Part shown: positions 52,170 to 59,393 of the stretch, piece by piece
Layout: every line of letters begins with the position of its first letter
Numbering within the stretch: position 1 is the stretch's first letter
Notes under the pieces: model-generated
The model's input: only the letters and a program-made list of their open reading frames with translations
Told to the model about the DNA's origin: nothing
Database searches by the model: none
Source: JALYXV01 sp963791545
Lineage (GTDB): Bacteria; Actinomycetota; Acidimicrobiia; Acidimicrobiales; Palsa-688
Assembly: GCA_963791545.1 (NCBI GenBank)
Contig: CAWBSR010000007.1
Coordinates: 186,001 to 250,000 of the forward strand
Direction: 5' to 3'
Length of the DNA stretch: 64,000 nt
Made by a program: the position numbers and the translations under genes

Positions 52170-52970
52170 ATGGCGTTGACGGTCGAGGCACAGCAGTTGG
52201 TCAAACGGTTCACAGGCCGCGACGGGACGGTGGATGCCGTGCGAGGCGTTGACCTCAGCGTGGCCGAGGGTGAGGTGTTCGGGTTCCTGGGACCGAACGG
52301 CGCCGGGAAGTCGACCACGGTGAGGATGCTGACCACGTTGACCACCATCACCTCAGGCTCGGCTCGAGTCGCCGGAGTCGACGTCAGTGCGGATCCCGAC
52401 GCCGCTCGGCGCGGCATCGGCGTCGCCCTACAAGACGCCGGGCTCGACCCCCGCCAGACGGGCCGTGAGCTGCTGGTGCTCCAGTCCCGGATGTTCGGCA
52501 TTTCCTCCGCCGACGCCGCCGGGCGGGCCAAGGATCTGCTCGAGTTGGTCGATCTCGGCGACGCCGCCGACCGGCGTATCAAGGGCTACTCGGGAGGGAT
52601 GAAACGGCGGCTCGACCTGGCGTCGGCGCTGGTCCATCGCCCCCGGGTCCTGTTCCTGGACGAGCCGACGACCGGCCTGGACCCGGCCAGCCGGCTGACG
52701 GTTTGGGACGAGGTGCGCCGTATCAACGCCCAGGGGACGACGGTGTTCCTGACCACCCAGTACCTCGAGGAAGCCGATCAGCTCTGCAGCCGGTTGGCGA
52801 TCATCGATGGAGGCGTCATCGTGGCTGAGGGAACGCCTTCCGCGCTGAAGTCGGAGCTGCGCCAGCAGAAGTCGCTCGACTACGAGCCCTCGTTGGACGA
52901 GGTGTTCCTCGACGCCACCGGCCGCACCCGTGAGCGTGTCGCGGGCCAGGTTCAGGAGGTGACGGAGTGA
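52170..52970 (+). CDS. ABC transporter ATP-binding protein, DrrA-like
   Basis: A 266-residue ATPase: Walker A GPNGAGKSTTVRM, signature YSGGMKRRLDLA, Walker B VLFLDEPTTGLDPAS. It is closest in type to daunorubicin-resistance DrrA and other exporters of drugs or lipids. The 163-base gap upstream of it has GGAGG at 52118-52122, too far to serve the ATG, and no clear promoter. Its stop overlaps the permease start (GTGA). The pair interrupts a MoxR/DUF58/SpoIIM/RDD block that is contiguous in mycobacteria. Confidence 0.92.
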   Translation: MALTVEAQQLVKRFTGRDGTVDAVRGVDLSVAEGEVFGFLGPNGAGKSTTVRMLTTLTTITSGSARVAGVDVSADPDAARRGIGVALQDAGLDPRQTGRELLVLQSRMFGISSADAAGRAKDLLELVDLGDAADRRIKGYSGGMKRRLDLASALVHRPRVLFLDEPTTGLDPASRLTVWDEVRRINAQGTTVFLTTQYLEEADQLCSRLAIIDGGVIVAEGTPSALKSELRQQKSLDYEPSLDEVFLDATGRTRERVAGQVQEVTE

Positions 52971-53722
52971 AGCAGTTCTGGGCGCTCAGCAACCGGGCCA
53001 TCCGTGAGGTGCTGCGGGTCCCCGAGCAGTTGTTCCCCACCGTCTTCATCCCGCTGTTCTTCTTGGTGGTCAACGTAGGACAGGCGGCCAAGATCTTTCC
53101 CTCGGGTGCAACTCCCTTCCTGAAAGGCCAGAACTACGCCGCCTTCCAAGTGCCCAGCGCGCTCTTGCTGGCGGCGTCGTTCGGAGGCGCCGCGCAGTTC
53201 CTCGTCGAGGACATCATCGGCGGATATTTCGACAAGCTGCGGGCCACACCGGTTTCGCGCACTGCCATCGTGCTCGGACGCCTGACGGCCGAGGCCCTCA
53301 AGAGCCTCGGCATTGCCACCCTGATCGTGTTGGTGGCCTTACCCTTCGGGATCTCAGTCGCCAGCGGGGTGCTGGGCTTCGTGCTGCTCGTGGCCCTGGC
53401 GGCGTCGTGGGCGGTGGTCTATTCAGGTTTCATGCAGCTCATCGCGCTCAAAACGCGCAGCGCCGCCGCCACCCAGTCCGGTTCGCTCGTGTTCTTCCCG
53501 CTGCTCTTCCTCACTCCGAACTTCGTCCCCCGCAACATGCTGACCCCGCCCATGAAGGTGGCGGCCACCTACAACCCCGTCACCTACATCATGGAGGCTC
53601 TGCGGTCCCTCATCCTCGAGAACCAAGCTTGGGCCAAGGTCGGCCGGGGCTTCGCCGTGGTGGCCATCGCCGGAGTACTCATGGTGCTTCTGAACGTCCG
53701 CGCCATCCGGGCCTACGACTGA
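52967..53722 (+). CDS. ABC-2 type transporter permease, DrrB-like
   Basis: A 251-residue permease with six predicted helices. The conserved FFLVVNVGQAAKI region comes after the first helix, and PVSRTAIVLGRL marks the ABC-2 EAA-like loop. The C-terminal part MKVAATYNPVTYIMEALRSL is typical of DrrB/NodJ proteins. GTG start at 52967 overlaps the ATPase gene by four bases. With DrrA it would export a hydrophobic compound; the substrate is unknown. Confidence 0.9.
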   Translation: MKQFWALSNRAIREVLRVPEQLFPTVFIPLFFLVVNVGQAAKIFPSGATPFLKGQNYAAFQVPSALLLAASFGGAAQFLVEDIIGGYFDKLRATPVSRTAIVLGRLTAEALKSLGIATLIVLVALPFGISVASGVLGFVLLVALAASWAVVYSGFMQLIALKTRSAAATQSGSLVFFPLLFLTPNFVPRNMLTPPMKVAATYNPVTYIMEALRSLILENQAWAKVGRGFAVVAIAGVLMVLLNVRAIRAYD

Positions 53723-53813
53723 TCCGAGGCCTGCCGCTGAACGCGCCGCGAGCAGGGACGCCGAAGGTGCCTCGATGGAACCCGTCGGCGGCGCCCTGTG
53801 GCGCTCCCACCTC

Positions 53814-54803
53814 CTATCGGGCCCCTTCGTTCAGGGCTCCCGTGAAGCCCTCGGCGGCGGCGGCGCGGCCCATCCCCACCGCGTAGACGAGGAACGCCAC
53901 TTCGACCGCCACCCCGATTCCCACTCGCACCGAGGTCGGCAGGGTGGAGCCGGTCACGAACCCCTCGATCAGGCCCGCCAGAAGCAGGGTGAGGATCACG
54001 CCGAGCACCAGCACCACCGAACGCCCGCCTTCCTCGGCCACCGCGGTCAGCCGGGTGCGATCGCCGGGGTCGATCACCGCCCAGCCCAGCCGGAGGCCCG
54101 CCGCCCCGGCGATAATCACCGATGTGAGCTCCAGCAGCCCGTGGGGGAGGATCAACCCGTAGAACTTCGACGACTGCCCGGCGGCCGCGAACAGCCCCGC
54201 CGCCTGCCCCACGCCCGCCCCGTTGGTGATGAGCAGGTAGGCGGTCGGAATACACAGCAGGATGCCGAACGCGAAGGCCAGCCCCGCCACCCGGATGTTG
54301 TTGGTGTAGACCTCGGTGGCGAAGGCAGCCGCGGGTTGCGACGAGTAGTAGCCGGCGAAGTCCTCGTTCACGTACGCCTGGCGCAGCGCGGCGGGCGCCG
54401 CGGCATCCACGGCCCGGGGTGAGTTGGCCAGCCAGGCACCGACGGCGATGGCCGGGCCCAGGGTGAGGACGGCGCTGACGGCCACGAAACCCCGAAGCCG
54501 CCACAAAGCGGCCGGGAAGGTGCGGGTGAAGAATTGCCCCGCCGAGCGCAGCCGGCGGGGCCGGCTGCCGTAGATGATCGCCCCCGAGGCGGCCAGCTGC
54601 TGGGAGAGACGGGCGTTCAGGGTGGCATCGCTGAAGTTGGTCTGGGCGTAGGACAGGTGGCTCGACGTCCGCTGGTAGAGAGCGATGAGTTCCTTCAACT
54701 CGGCGCCCGAGAGACGCTTGACGCTGGTGCCCGCCCGCTGGGTCAGTTGCTGTAGCCGTTTCCACGCTGGGGTGTATCGGGACAGGAACTGGTCGATGTC
54801 CAT
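53814..54803 (-). CDS. Stage II sporulation protein M-like (SpoIIM/DUF95) membrane protein
   Basis: A 329-residue protein with about six membrane helices in its C-terminal two thirds. The N-terminal part (DIDQFLSRYTPAWKRLQQLTQ) and SGAELKELIALYQRTSSHLS are typical of the DUF95 proteins found with MoxR/DUF58/RDD genes; SpoIIM-like PHGLLELTSVIIAGAAGLRLG follows. Nothing suggests actual sporulation. Start ATG 54803; the frame remains open far upstream on the opposite strand of the RDD gene, which is not credible. It is divergent from the RDD gene with only 21 bases between starts. Confidence 0.85.
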   Translation of the reverse strand: MDIDQFLSRYTPAWKRLQQLTQRAGTSVKRLSGAELKELIALYQRTSSHLSYAQTNFSDATLNARLSQQLAASGAIIYGSRPRRLRSAGQFFTRTFPAALWRLRGFVAVSAVLTLGPAIAVGAWLANSPRAVDAAAPAALRQAYVNEDFAGYYSSQPAAAFATEVYTNNIRVAGLAFAFGILLCIPTAYLLITNGAGVGQAAGLFAAAGQSSKFYGLILPHGLLELTSVIIAGAAGLRLGWAVIDPGDRTRLTAVAEEGGRSVVLVLGVILTLLLAGLIEGFVTGSTLPTSVRVGIGVAVEVAFLVYAVGMGRAAAAEGFTGALNEGAR

Positions 54804-54811
54804 CGCTTGGG

Positions 54812-54818
54812 TACCGTA
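54812..54818. promoter_or_regulatory. Shared divergent -10 element (TACCGTA)
   Basis: Reading right, TACCGT (54812-54817) is seven bases before GTG 54825. Reading left, TACGGT (54818-54813) is nine bases before ATG 54803. The two -10 elements therefore overlap on opposite strands and would serve the RDD and SpoIIM-like genes with little or no leader. Confidence 0.4.
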
Positions 54819-54824
54819 GCCAGG

Positions 54825-55847
54825 GTGCAGGCTCAAGGGGCGCGGGTTGTCACCCCCGAGGCCGTTGTTCTCGACGTGCAGACGGCCGGGCTGGGTTCGC
54901 GGATCCTGGCCCGGTCCATCGACGTCGCCATTCAGGTCGGGATTCTCCTCGTCCTGCTCCTCGTCGTCGGGCTGGTGGCGGCGGCGGCCGACGGGGCAGT
55001 GGGCACCGCGGGGCTGGTGATCACCCTGATCGTGGTGACCTTGGTGGTCTTTGGCTACCCGGTGATCTGGGAGTCGTTGTGGCGGGGCCGGACGCCGGGC
55101 AAGGCGGCGCTCGGGCTGCGGGTCGTGACCCGGCAGGGCGCGCCCATCCGGTTTCGCCACGCCTTGGTCCGGGGCCTGGTGGGGATGGTCGAGGTGATGG
55201 CGCTGGTGCCGGTGGGGGTGATCTCGATGTTGTTTTCCACCCAGGACCAACGGCTCGGGGATATGGCGGCGGGCACGCTCGTGATCCGGGAACGGGGCTC
55301 GTCCCAGGTGTCGATACCGGTGGCGTTCTTCCCTCCCGCGGGGTGGGAGAGCTATGTCGACTCGCTCGATGTGAGCGGGATGTCGTCGGCGGAATACGAG
55401 ACGGCCCGGGCGTTTCTGCTGCGGACCTATGAGATGGCCCCATTGCCCCGAGCAAATCTGGCGGCACGGTTGGCGGGCCCGTTGGTCACCCGCTTGCATC
55501 AGCCGGTCCCGGAGTCGGCGGGCCCGGAACTGTGGCTGCTCTGCGTGGCCTGCGCCTACCAGCGGCGCCACGGCGGCCCCACCGCCCCACCGTCCCCATA
55601 TGGCCAGGGGGGGTGGGGGGAGTCGCCGTCGCCTCCGTGGGGTCCGCCGCCGGCGCCCGAGTGGGGTCGGCCGCCGGCGCCTGAGTGGGGTCGGCCGCCC
55701 GGTATGTGGGCGCCGCTTGGAGCCGCCTCCCAGCCACCTCGACCCACGGTCGCCGCACCCGCGGCCCCCGATATCCGGCCGCCCGACTCCGCTCGACAGG
55801 GGTTGGCGGGCCCACCAAACAAAGGCGGGTTCGCGCCCCCCGACTAA
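54825..55847 (+). CDS. RDD family membrane protein
   Basis: A 340-residue protein. The RDD domain starts with LGSRILARSIDVAIQ, followed by two or three helices and RGRTPGKAALGLRVV; the last part of the domain (STQDQRLGDMAAGTLV) is typical. Residues beyond about 245 are Pro/Gly-rich and include two near-identical PPAPEWGR units. GTG 54825 is preferred because of the -10 element seven bases before; TTG 54807 is in frame upstream. The mycobacterial counterpart is also divergent from a SpoIIM-like gene. Confidence 0.87.
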   Translation: MQAQGARVVTPEAVVLDVQTAGLGSRILARSIDVAIQVGILLVLLLVVGLVAAAADGAVGTAGLVITLIVVTLVVFGYPVIWESLWRGRTPGKAALGLRVVTRQGAPIRFRHALVRGLVGMVEVMALVPVGVISMLFSTQDQRLGDMAAGTLVIRERGSSQVSIPVAFFPPAGWESYVDSLDVSGMSSAEYETARAFLLRTYEMAPLPRANLAARLAGPLVTRLHQPVPESAGPELWLLCVACAYQRRHGGPTAPPSPYGQGGWGESPSPPWGPPPAPEWGRPPAPEWGRPPGMWAPLGAASQPPRPTVAAPAAPDIRPPDSARQGLAGPPNKGGFAPPD

Positions 55848-55854
55848 CGGACTG

Positions 55855-55873
55855 ACCCGGGACTGTCCCGGGT
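55855..55873 (+). terminator. Hairpin after the RDD gene
   Basis: ACCCGGGA-CTG-TCCCGGGT, a perfect 8-bp stem, seven bases after the RDD stop. No T-tract. Its right arm overlaps the start of the SRP-like hairpin, so the two may compete. Confidence 0.5.
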
Positions 55874-55928
55874 CCGGGTGTACGGTGGTGCCAGGCACGG
55901 AAGCAGCAAACCCCGCCGTGTCCGGGCC
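55871..55928 (+). ncRNA. SRP RNA-like hairpin with a shortened tip (candidate)
   Basis: A rod-shaped fold is possible: GGTCCGG/CCGGGCC (55871-55877, 55922-55928), TACGGTGG/CCGCCGTG (55881-55888, 55913-55920) and TGC/GCA (55889-55891, 55906-55908). Inside lies CAGG (55892-55895) opposite AGCA (55902-55905), the symmetric loop that Ffh recognises in small SRP RNA. The loop between is only CACGGA, whereas normal SRP RNA has a 3-bp stem and a GGAA tetraloop here. It is either a divergent 4.5S RNA or a chance match. The 145 bases between this and the next gene hold another hairpin (GGCCT/AGGCC) and no other gene. Confidence 0.35.
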
Positions 55929-56017
55929 TCTCGCCGTTGGCTAGGCCTGGGGATGCGTTGCCCTGGACCCTGGTGGCGCCGTTGGTTCCTGTGTTCACCA
56001 ATTAGGGAGAGGTCCAG

Positions 56018-56074
56018 ATGGCCCTCATCGTGCTTACTCAGGCGGGTTTTCTCGCCGAGGCGCCGACGTCATGA
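56018..56074 (+). CDS. 18-codon leader ORF ahead of the receiver-domain gene
   Basis: MALIVLTQAGFLAEAPTS is read from ATG 56018. It has the strongest ribosome-binding sequence nearby, AGGGAGAGG at 56004-56012, five bases from the ATG. Its stop overlaps the next ATG (ATGA at 56071-56074), so it would be translationally coupled to the receiver gene, which has no Shine-Dalgarno of its own. It contains a GGCG/CGCC hairpin (56041-56056). Function unknown. Confidence 0.45.
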   Translation: MALIVLTQAGFLAEAPTS

Positions 56075-56523
56075 CGACAACCCAGCTGGCTCGATCGTCG
56101 CGGCCCGCCCCCGATTTATCCGGTCCGCAACCGACCCACCGGGTGGTCCTGGTGGATCCTCGCGAGGCGCGGCGGGCCGTCATGAGCTACTTCGTCGAGC
56201 AGTTTTCCGAGATGACGGTGGTCGGTCTGGCGGGAAGCCTCGAAGAAGCGGTGGCCTCGATTCGTTCCGAGCAAGCTGACGTGGCCCTGGTCGAGATCCA
56301 GATGCCCCTCGCCGAAGGGCTGGCGACCATCGGCGCCCTGCGAAGCGAGTTCGCCGATCTGCGCATCGTCGTGTGCTCGTTTCTCAACGACACCGTGACC
56401 CGGGACTTGGCGGTGTCCAGTGGGGCCAACGGTTACCTCGCCAAGCCCCCAAGCGCCCGCGATCTCCTCCGTCTGGTTACCGACCCGACCCCCGTCCCCG
56501 CCGTCGGACCAACGCCCACCTGA
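56071..56523 (+). CDS. Standalone receiver-like protein with Glu at the phosphorylation site
   Basis: A 150-residue protein with one response-regulator receiver domain (residues 24-137) and no output domain. The acidic residue is Asp29 (VVLVDPREARR), the conserved Lys is Lys125 (GYLAKPPS) and Ser103 fills the Thr/Ser position. The phosphoacceptor position reads VALVEIQMP, with Glu75 in place of Asp. Such pseudo-receivers cannot be normally phosphorylated, and Glu often mimics the active state. The flanks are Pro/Thr-rich. ATG 56071 overlaps the stop of an 18-codon leader ORF. No kinase is nearby. Confidence 0.82.
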   Translation: MTTTQLARSSRPAPDLSGPQPTHRVVLVDPREARRAVMSYFVEQFSEMTVVGLAGSLEEAVASIRSEQADVALVEIQMPLAEGLATIGALRSEFADLRIVVCSFLNDTVTRDLAVSSGANGYLAKPPSARDLLRLVTDPTPVPAVGPTPT

Positions 56524-56592
56524 GCGACCGCCGGCCCCGGGGTCGCCAGATCGAACTGAGTCACCCGGCAGTCTCGTAGCCTGGGTGGCGCT

Positions 56593-57757
56593 ATGGCCGC
56601 TTACCTCGATCACGCCGCCACCACCCCACTGCGTCCCGAGGCGGCGGGCGCCATGCTGCCCTGGCTGACGGAACGCTTCGGCAACCCGTCGGGCTCCCAT
56701 GCCATCGCCCGAGCGGCCCGGGCCGCCATCGACGAGTCCCGCGACGTTGCCGCCGCTGCCCTTGGAGTCGAGCCGGGCGGGGTCGTCTTCACCGGCGGCG
56801 GCACCGAGGCCGACAATCTGGCGATCGCCGGCGTCCTGGCCCGCCGCCCCGGCGTCGTGGTCTGCAGCGCCATCGAACATCACGCCGTCCTCCACGCTGC
56901 CGAGGCCGCCGCCGCTCACGCCGGCCGCCCCGGGGCTTGCGAATGTCGTGTCGTCCCCGTGCACCCCGACGGCACCGTCGACCTGGATGCGCTGACGGCC
57001 GCCCTGGACCCCACCGTCTCGGTGGTCTCGATCATGCTGGCCAACAACGAGGTGGGCACCATTCAGCCTCTCGCCCGCATCGCCCGCCTCGTTCGGCGCC
57101 ACGCTCCCAACGCCGTTCTCCACACCGATGCCGTGCAGGCGTTTCCCTGGCTCGACGTGGCGGTTGCGGCCGCCTCCGCCGACTTGATCTCGGTCAGCGC
57201 CCACAAGTTCGGCGGACCGCAGGGGACTGGCGTCCTGGCGGTCCGAGGTGACGTGGCCCTGGCCCCCCTCATCCACGGTGGGGGTCAAGAACGCGACCGC
57301 CGCAGCGGCACCCACAACGTGGCCGGCATCGTGGGCCTGGCCGCCGCCATGCAGGCGACGGTCGCCACCCGCGACGCAACCGTCGCCCGGGTCGGGCGGC
57401 TCCGTGACCGCCTGGCCGACCGACTCCTGCGCCATATCCCCGGCGCCACTGAAACCGGCGATCGCAGCCACAAGATCGCGGGCAACTGCCACTTGTGCTT
57501 CGAGGGCATCGAGAGCGAATCGCTTCTCGTCCTGCTCGACGACGCCGGGCTGTGCGCCTCGGCCGGCTCCGCCTGCGCCAGCGGCGCCATGGAGCCGAGC
57601 CACGTCCTCGTCGCCATGGGCATCGACCGGACCCGCGCCCTCGGCAGCCTCCGGCTCTCGCTCGGCCACACCACCACCGAACGCCGACGTGGACCTGGCC
57701 CTCAAGGTCGTGCCCGACGCCGTGGGCCGCCTCCGCGCCTGCCAGGCCGCCGTCTGA
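56593..57757 (+). CDS. iscS: Cysteine desulfurase (IscS/NifS family), frame continues into mnmA
   Basis: PLP enzyme of about 388 residues that takes sulfur from cysteine for tRNA thiolation and Fe-S clusters. It has MAAYLDHAATTPLRPEA at the N-terminus, the PLP-lysine Lys205 in SAHKFGGPQGTG and the catalytic Cys328 in AGSACASGAMEPSH. Near 57679-57682 one extra base seems present: the frame in use turns into Arg/Gly-rich residues and runs into mnmA without a stop, whereas the neighbouring frame encodes a normal C-terminus (DVDLALKVVPDAVGRLRA) ending at 57757, just overlapping the mnmA ATG. The coordinates assume that end. Confidence 0.88.
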
Positions 57758-58794
57758 TGCGGGTCCTGGTCGCCATGTCGGGCGGCGTCGACTCCTCCGT
57801 CGCCGCGGCCCTCCTCCAGCGCACCGGCCACCACGTCGTCGGGGCGACGATGAAGCTGTGGGGCGGCGACTCCGACTCCGGCTGCTGCTCGGTCGCCGAC
57901 GTCGACGACGCCCGCCGGGTGGCCCAGCAACTGGGCATCGCCCACCACGTCTTCAACTTCACCGAGGACTTCGACCGCCACGTCGTGGACCCCTACGTCG
58001 CCGACCATGCCGCCGGTCTCACCCCGAACCCATGCGTGTCGTGCAACCGACACCTGAAGTTCGACCGTTTCCTCCACCGGGCGACCCAGCTCGGCTTTGA
58101 CGCCATCGCCACCGGCCACCACGCCCGCGTCGTGGCCGCCGATGGCCGCTGGCAGCTGATCCGGGGCGCCGACCGGGCCAAGGACCAGTCCTACGTCCTC
58201 TACATGCTCACCCAGCCGGCCCTGGCCCGGACCCTCCTCCCAGTCGGCGACCTGACCAAGGCCGAGGTCCGGGCCCTGGCGACGGAGCTACGCCTGCGCA
58301 CGGCGGCCAAGCCGGACAGCCAGGACGTGTGCTTCATCACCCGCACCGGGGGTCGGCAAGCGTTCCTGGGGCAGCGCATGGCGCTGCACCCCGGTCGCTT
58401 CGTCGACGCCGTCACCGGCCAGGAGATGGGGAAAGTGGCGGCCGTGGAACTGGTCACCGTCGGTCAGCGCCGGGGCATCGGTGATCAGCAGGCCGGGGGA
58501 GAGCGGCGGTACGCGCTCAAAGTCGATGTCGCCCAGGCGACGGTGACGGTCGGAACCAACGACGACCTCATGGACGACCGCCTCCACCTTCACACCATGA
58601 GCTGGGTCGACGAGGTGGCCCCGGCGGGCGCTGAGGTCACCGTCCAGATGAGCGCCCACGGCCGGCCCGCGGCCGCGGTCTTCGCGGGCGGCGGCGAGGT
58701 GCGCTTCGAACGGCGCCAGCGCCGGGTGGCGCCGGGGCAGAGCGTGGTCCTCTATGACGGGGACGCAGTGATCGGCGGCGGGATCGCCGCCTGA
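57757..58794 (+). CDS. mnmA: tRNA-specific 2-thiouridylase MnmA
   Basis: A 345-residue enzyme that adds sulfur at position 2 of U34 in Lys, Glu and Gln tRNAs, using sulfur from a cysteine desulfurase. The PP-loop MSGGVDSSVAAALL, the first catalytic Cys in TPNPCVSCNRHLKF and the second in SQDVCFI are present. ATG 57757 overlaps the predicted iscS stop (TGATG). As sequenced, the iscS frame is continuous with this gene, giving a 733-codon ORF from 56593; a natural fusion cannot be excluded but the linker looks like frameshifted DNA. Confidence 0.93.
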   Translation: MRVLVAMSGGVDSSVAAALLQRTGHHVVGATMKLWGGDSDSGCCSVADVDDARRVAQQLGIAHHVFNFTEDFDRHVVDPYVADHAAGLTPNPCVSCNRHLKFDRFLHRATQLGFDAIATGHHARVVAADGRWQLIRGADRAKDQSYVLYMLTQPALARTLLPVGDLTKAEVRALATELRLRTAAKPDSQDVCFITRTGGRQAFLGQRMALHPGRFVDAVTGQEMGKVAAVELVTVGQRRGIGDQQAGGERRYALKVDVAQATVTVGTNDDLMDDRLHLHTMSWVDEVAPAGAEVTVQMSAHGRPAAAVFAGGGEVRFERRQRRVAPGQSVVLYDGDAVIGGGIAA

Positions 58795-58913
58795 TGGCGG
58801 CCAGCCAGCGTCCCCCGCGAGGAGGTATCCCGGGCCGCCAGGCGTTCCTGGCCATCGCCTTGGTGTTCCTGCTCGGGGTGTTCGTCGGCATCGGCATCGG
58901 CCTGGTCCTCTGA
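58794..58913 (+). CDS. Very small membrane protein after mnmA
   Basis: A 39-residue frame from ATG 58794, which overlaps the mnmA stop (TGATG). A basic N-terminus (MAASQRPPRGGIPGRQ) is followed by one membrane helix (AFLAIALVFLLGVFVGIGIG) to near the end. Coupled start, clean topology and codon bias suggest a real gene. No family is recognised. Confidence 0.5.
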   Translation: MAASQRPPRGGIPGRQAFLAIALVFLLGVFVGIGIGLVL

Positions 58914-58993
58914 CCGCTCTCACTCAGCCGATTCGTCAACTTTTGCCGCCGTCGCGCCGACACCAATAGGAACAACGACCCGGAGGGCTCGGC

Positions 58994-59080
58994 ATGCGGT
59001 GGCGGTTGGCAGTTCTCATGATTGTGTGTGGCCTGTTCCTTGTGATCGCGCCCGCGGTCCAAGTCGCTTCCCGCCCCTGA
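58994..59080 (+). CDS. Possible 28-residue hydrophobic peptide
   Basis: ATG 58994, six bases after GGAGGG (58982-58987), begins MRWRLAVLMIVCGLFLVIAP and ends at 59080. It would be a single short membrane helix or a signal-peptide-like sequence. Evidence is the ribosome-binding site and composition only; it could be chance. Confidence 0.3.
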   Translation: MRWRLAVLMIVCGLFLVIAPAVQVASRP

Positions 59081-59179
59081 CGCCGGCGCGGTAGCGTCGG
59101 TCCCGGCGCGTCGGGCGCCGCCGGTCCGCGGGAAGGGCCAAGCCCACCGGCTGGGCCCTGCTGCATCCAATCCCGCTGA

Positions 59180-59341
59180 CCTTTTTTCGGCCTACAACGG
59201 GAACTGGTCCTCGTGGAGTACCTCGTCGCCCGCGGCGCCGACCTCAGTGCCGAGGACTGCTCCTTCCACGCCACGCCCCTCGGATGGGGCGAGCACAACC
59301 ATCAGGAGGCGGTCGTCGAGTTCCTCAGGGGGCTGCGCTGA
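59180..59341 (+). pseudogene. Ankyrin-repeat remnant
   Basis: The open frame from 59180 to the TGA at 59339-59341 reads LVEYLVARGADLSAEDCS then ATPLGWGEHNHQEAVVEFLR, the end of an ankyrin repeat array (the G-A-D-L and A-T-P-L-x-W-A/G motifs). It has a stop immediately upstream, no usual start except GTG 59213, and no further repeats, so it is a decayed gene end. Its stop lies inside the palindrome at 59334-59375. The gap 59081-59179 shows nothing else. Confidence 0.6.
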
Positions 59342-59375
59342 CAAATCCGGGTGCACACAGGGATTTGTCAGCGCA
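59334..59375. repeat. Second member of the dispersed hairpin family
   Basis: A perfect 15-bp stem, TGCGCTGACAAATCC (59334-59348) with GGATTTGTCAGCGCA (59361-59375), and a 12-base loop containing GTGCACACA. The outer eight bases equal those of the element at 7610-7659, the loop is similar, and the inner stem differs but stays complementary. It overlaps the ankyrin remnant stop and lies five bases from the proS -10 element. Confidence 0.9.
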
Positions 59376-59380
59376 CCCTT

Positions 59381-59386
59381 TACGTT
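59381..59386 (+). promoter_or_regulatory. Candidate -10 element for proS (leaderless)
   Basis: TACGTT, seven bases before ATG 59394. Its -35 region would fall within the right arm of the hairpin repeat, so that element could affect proS transcription. Confidence 0.5.
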
Positions 59387-59393
59387 GGGCGCC

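Noticed and set aside
53814..55898. A 694-residue SpoIIM-like protein
   Set aside because: The extra N-terminal half is antisense to the RDD gene; the family N-terminus begins at ATG 54803.
55929..56017. tRNA or known riboswitch upstream of the receiver gene
   Set aside because: No acceptor/T-arm/anticodon arrangement was found, and the hairpins do not match the glycine, c-di-GMP, c-di-AMP, SAM, THF or ZTP consensus as far as can be judged by eye.
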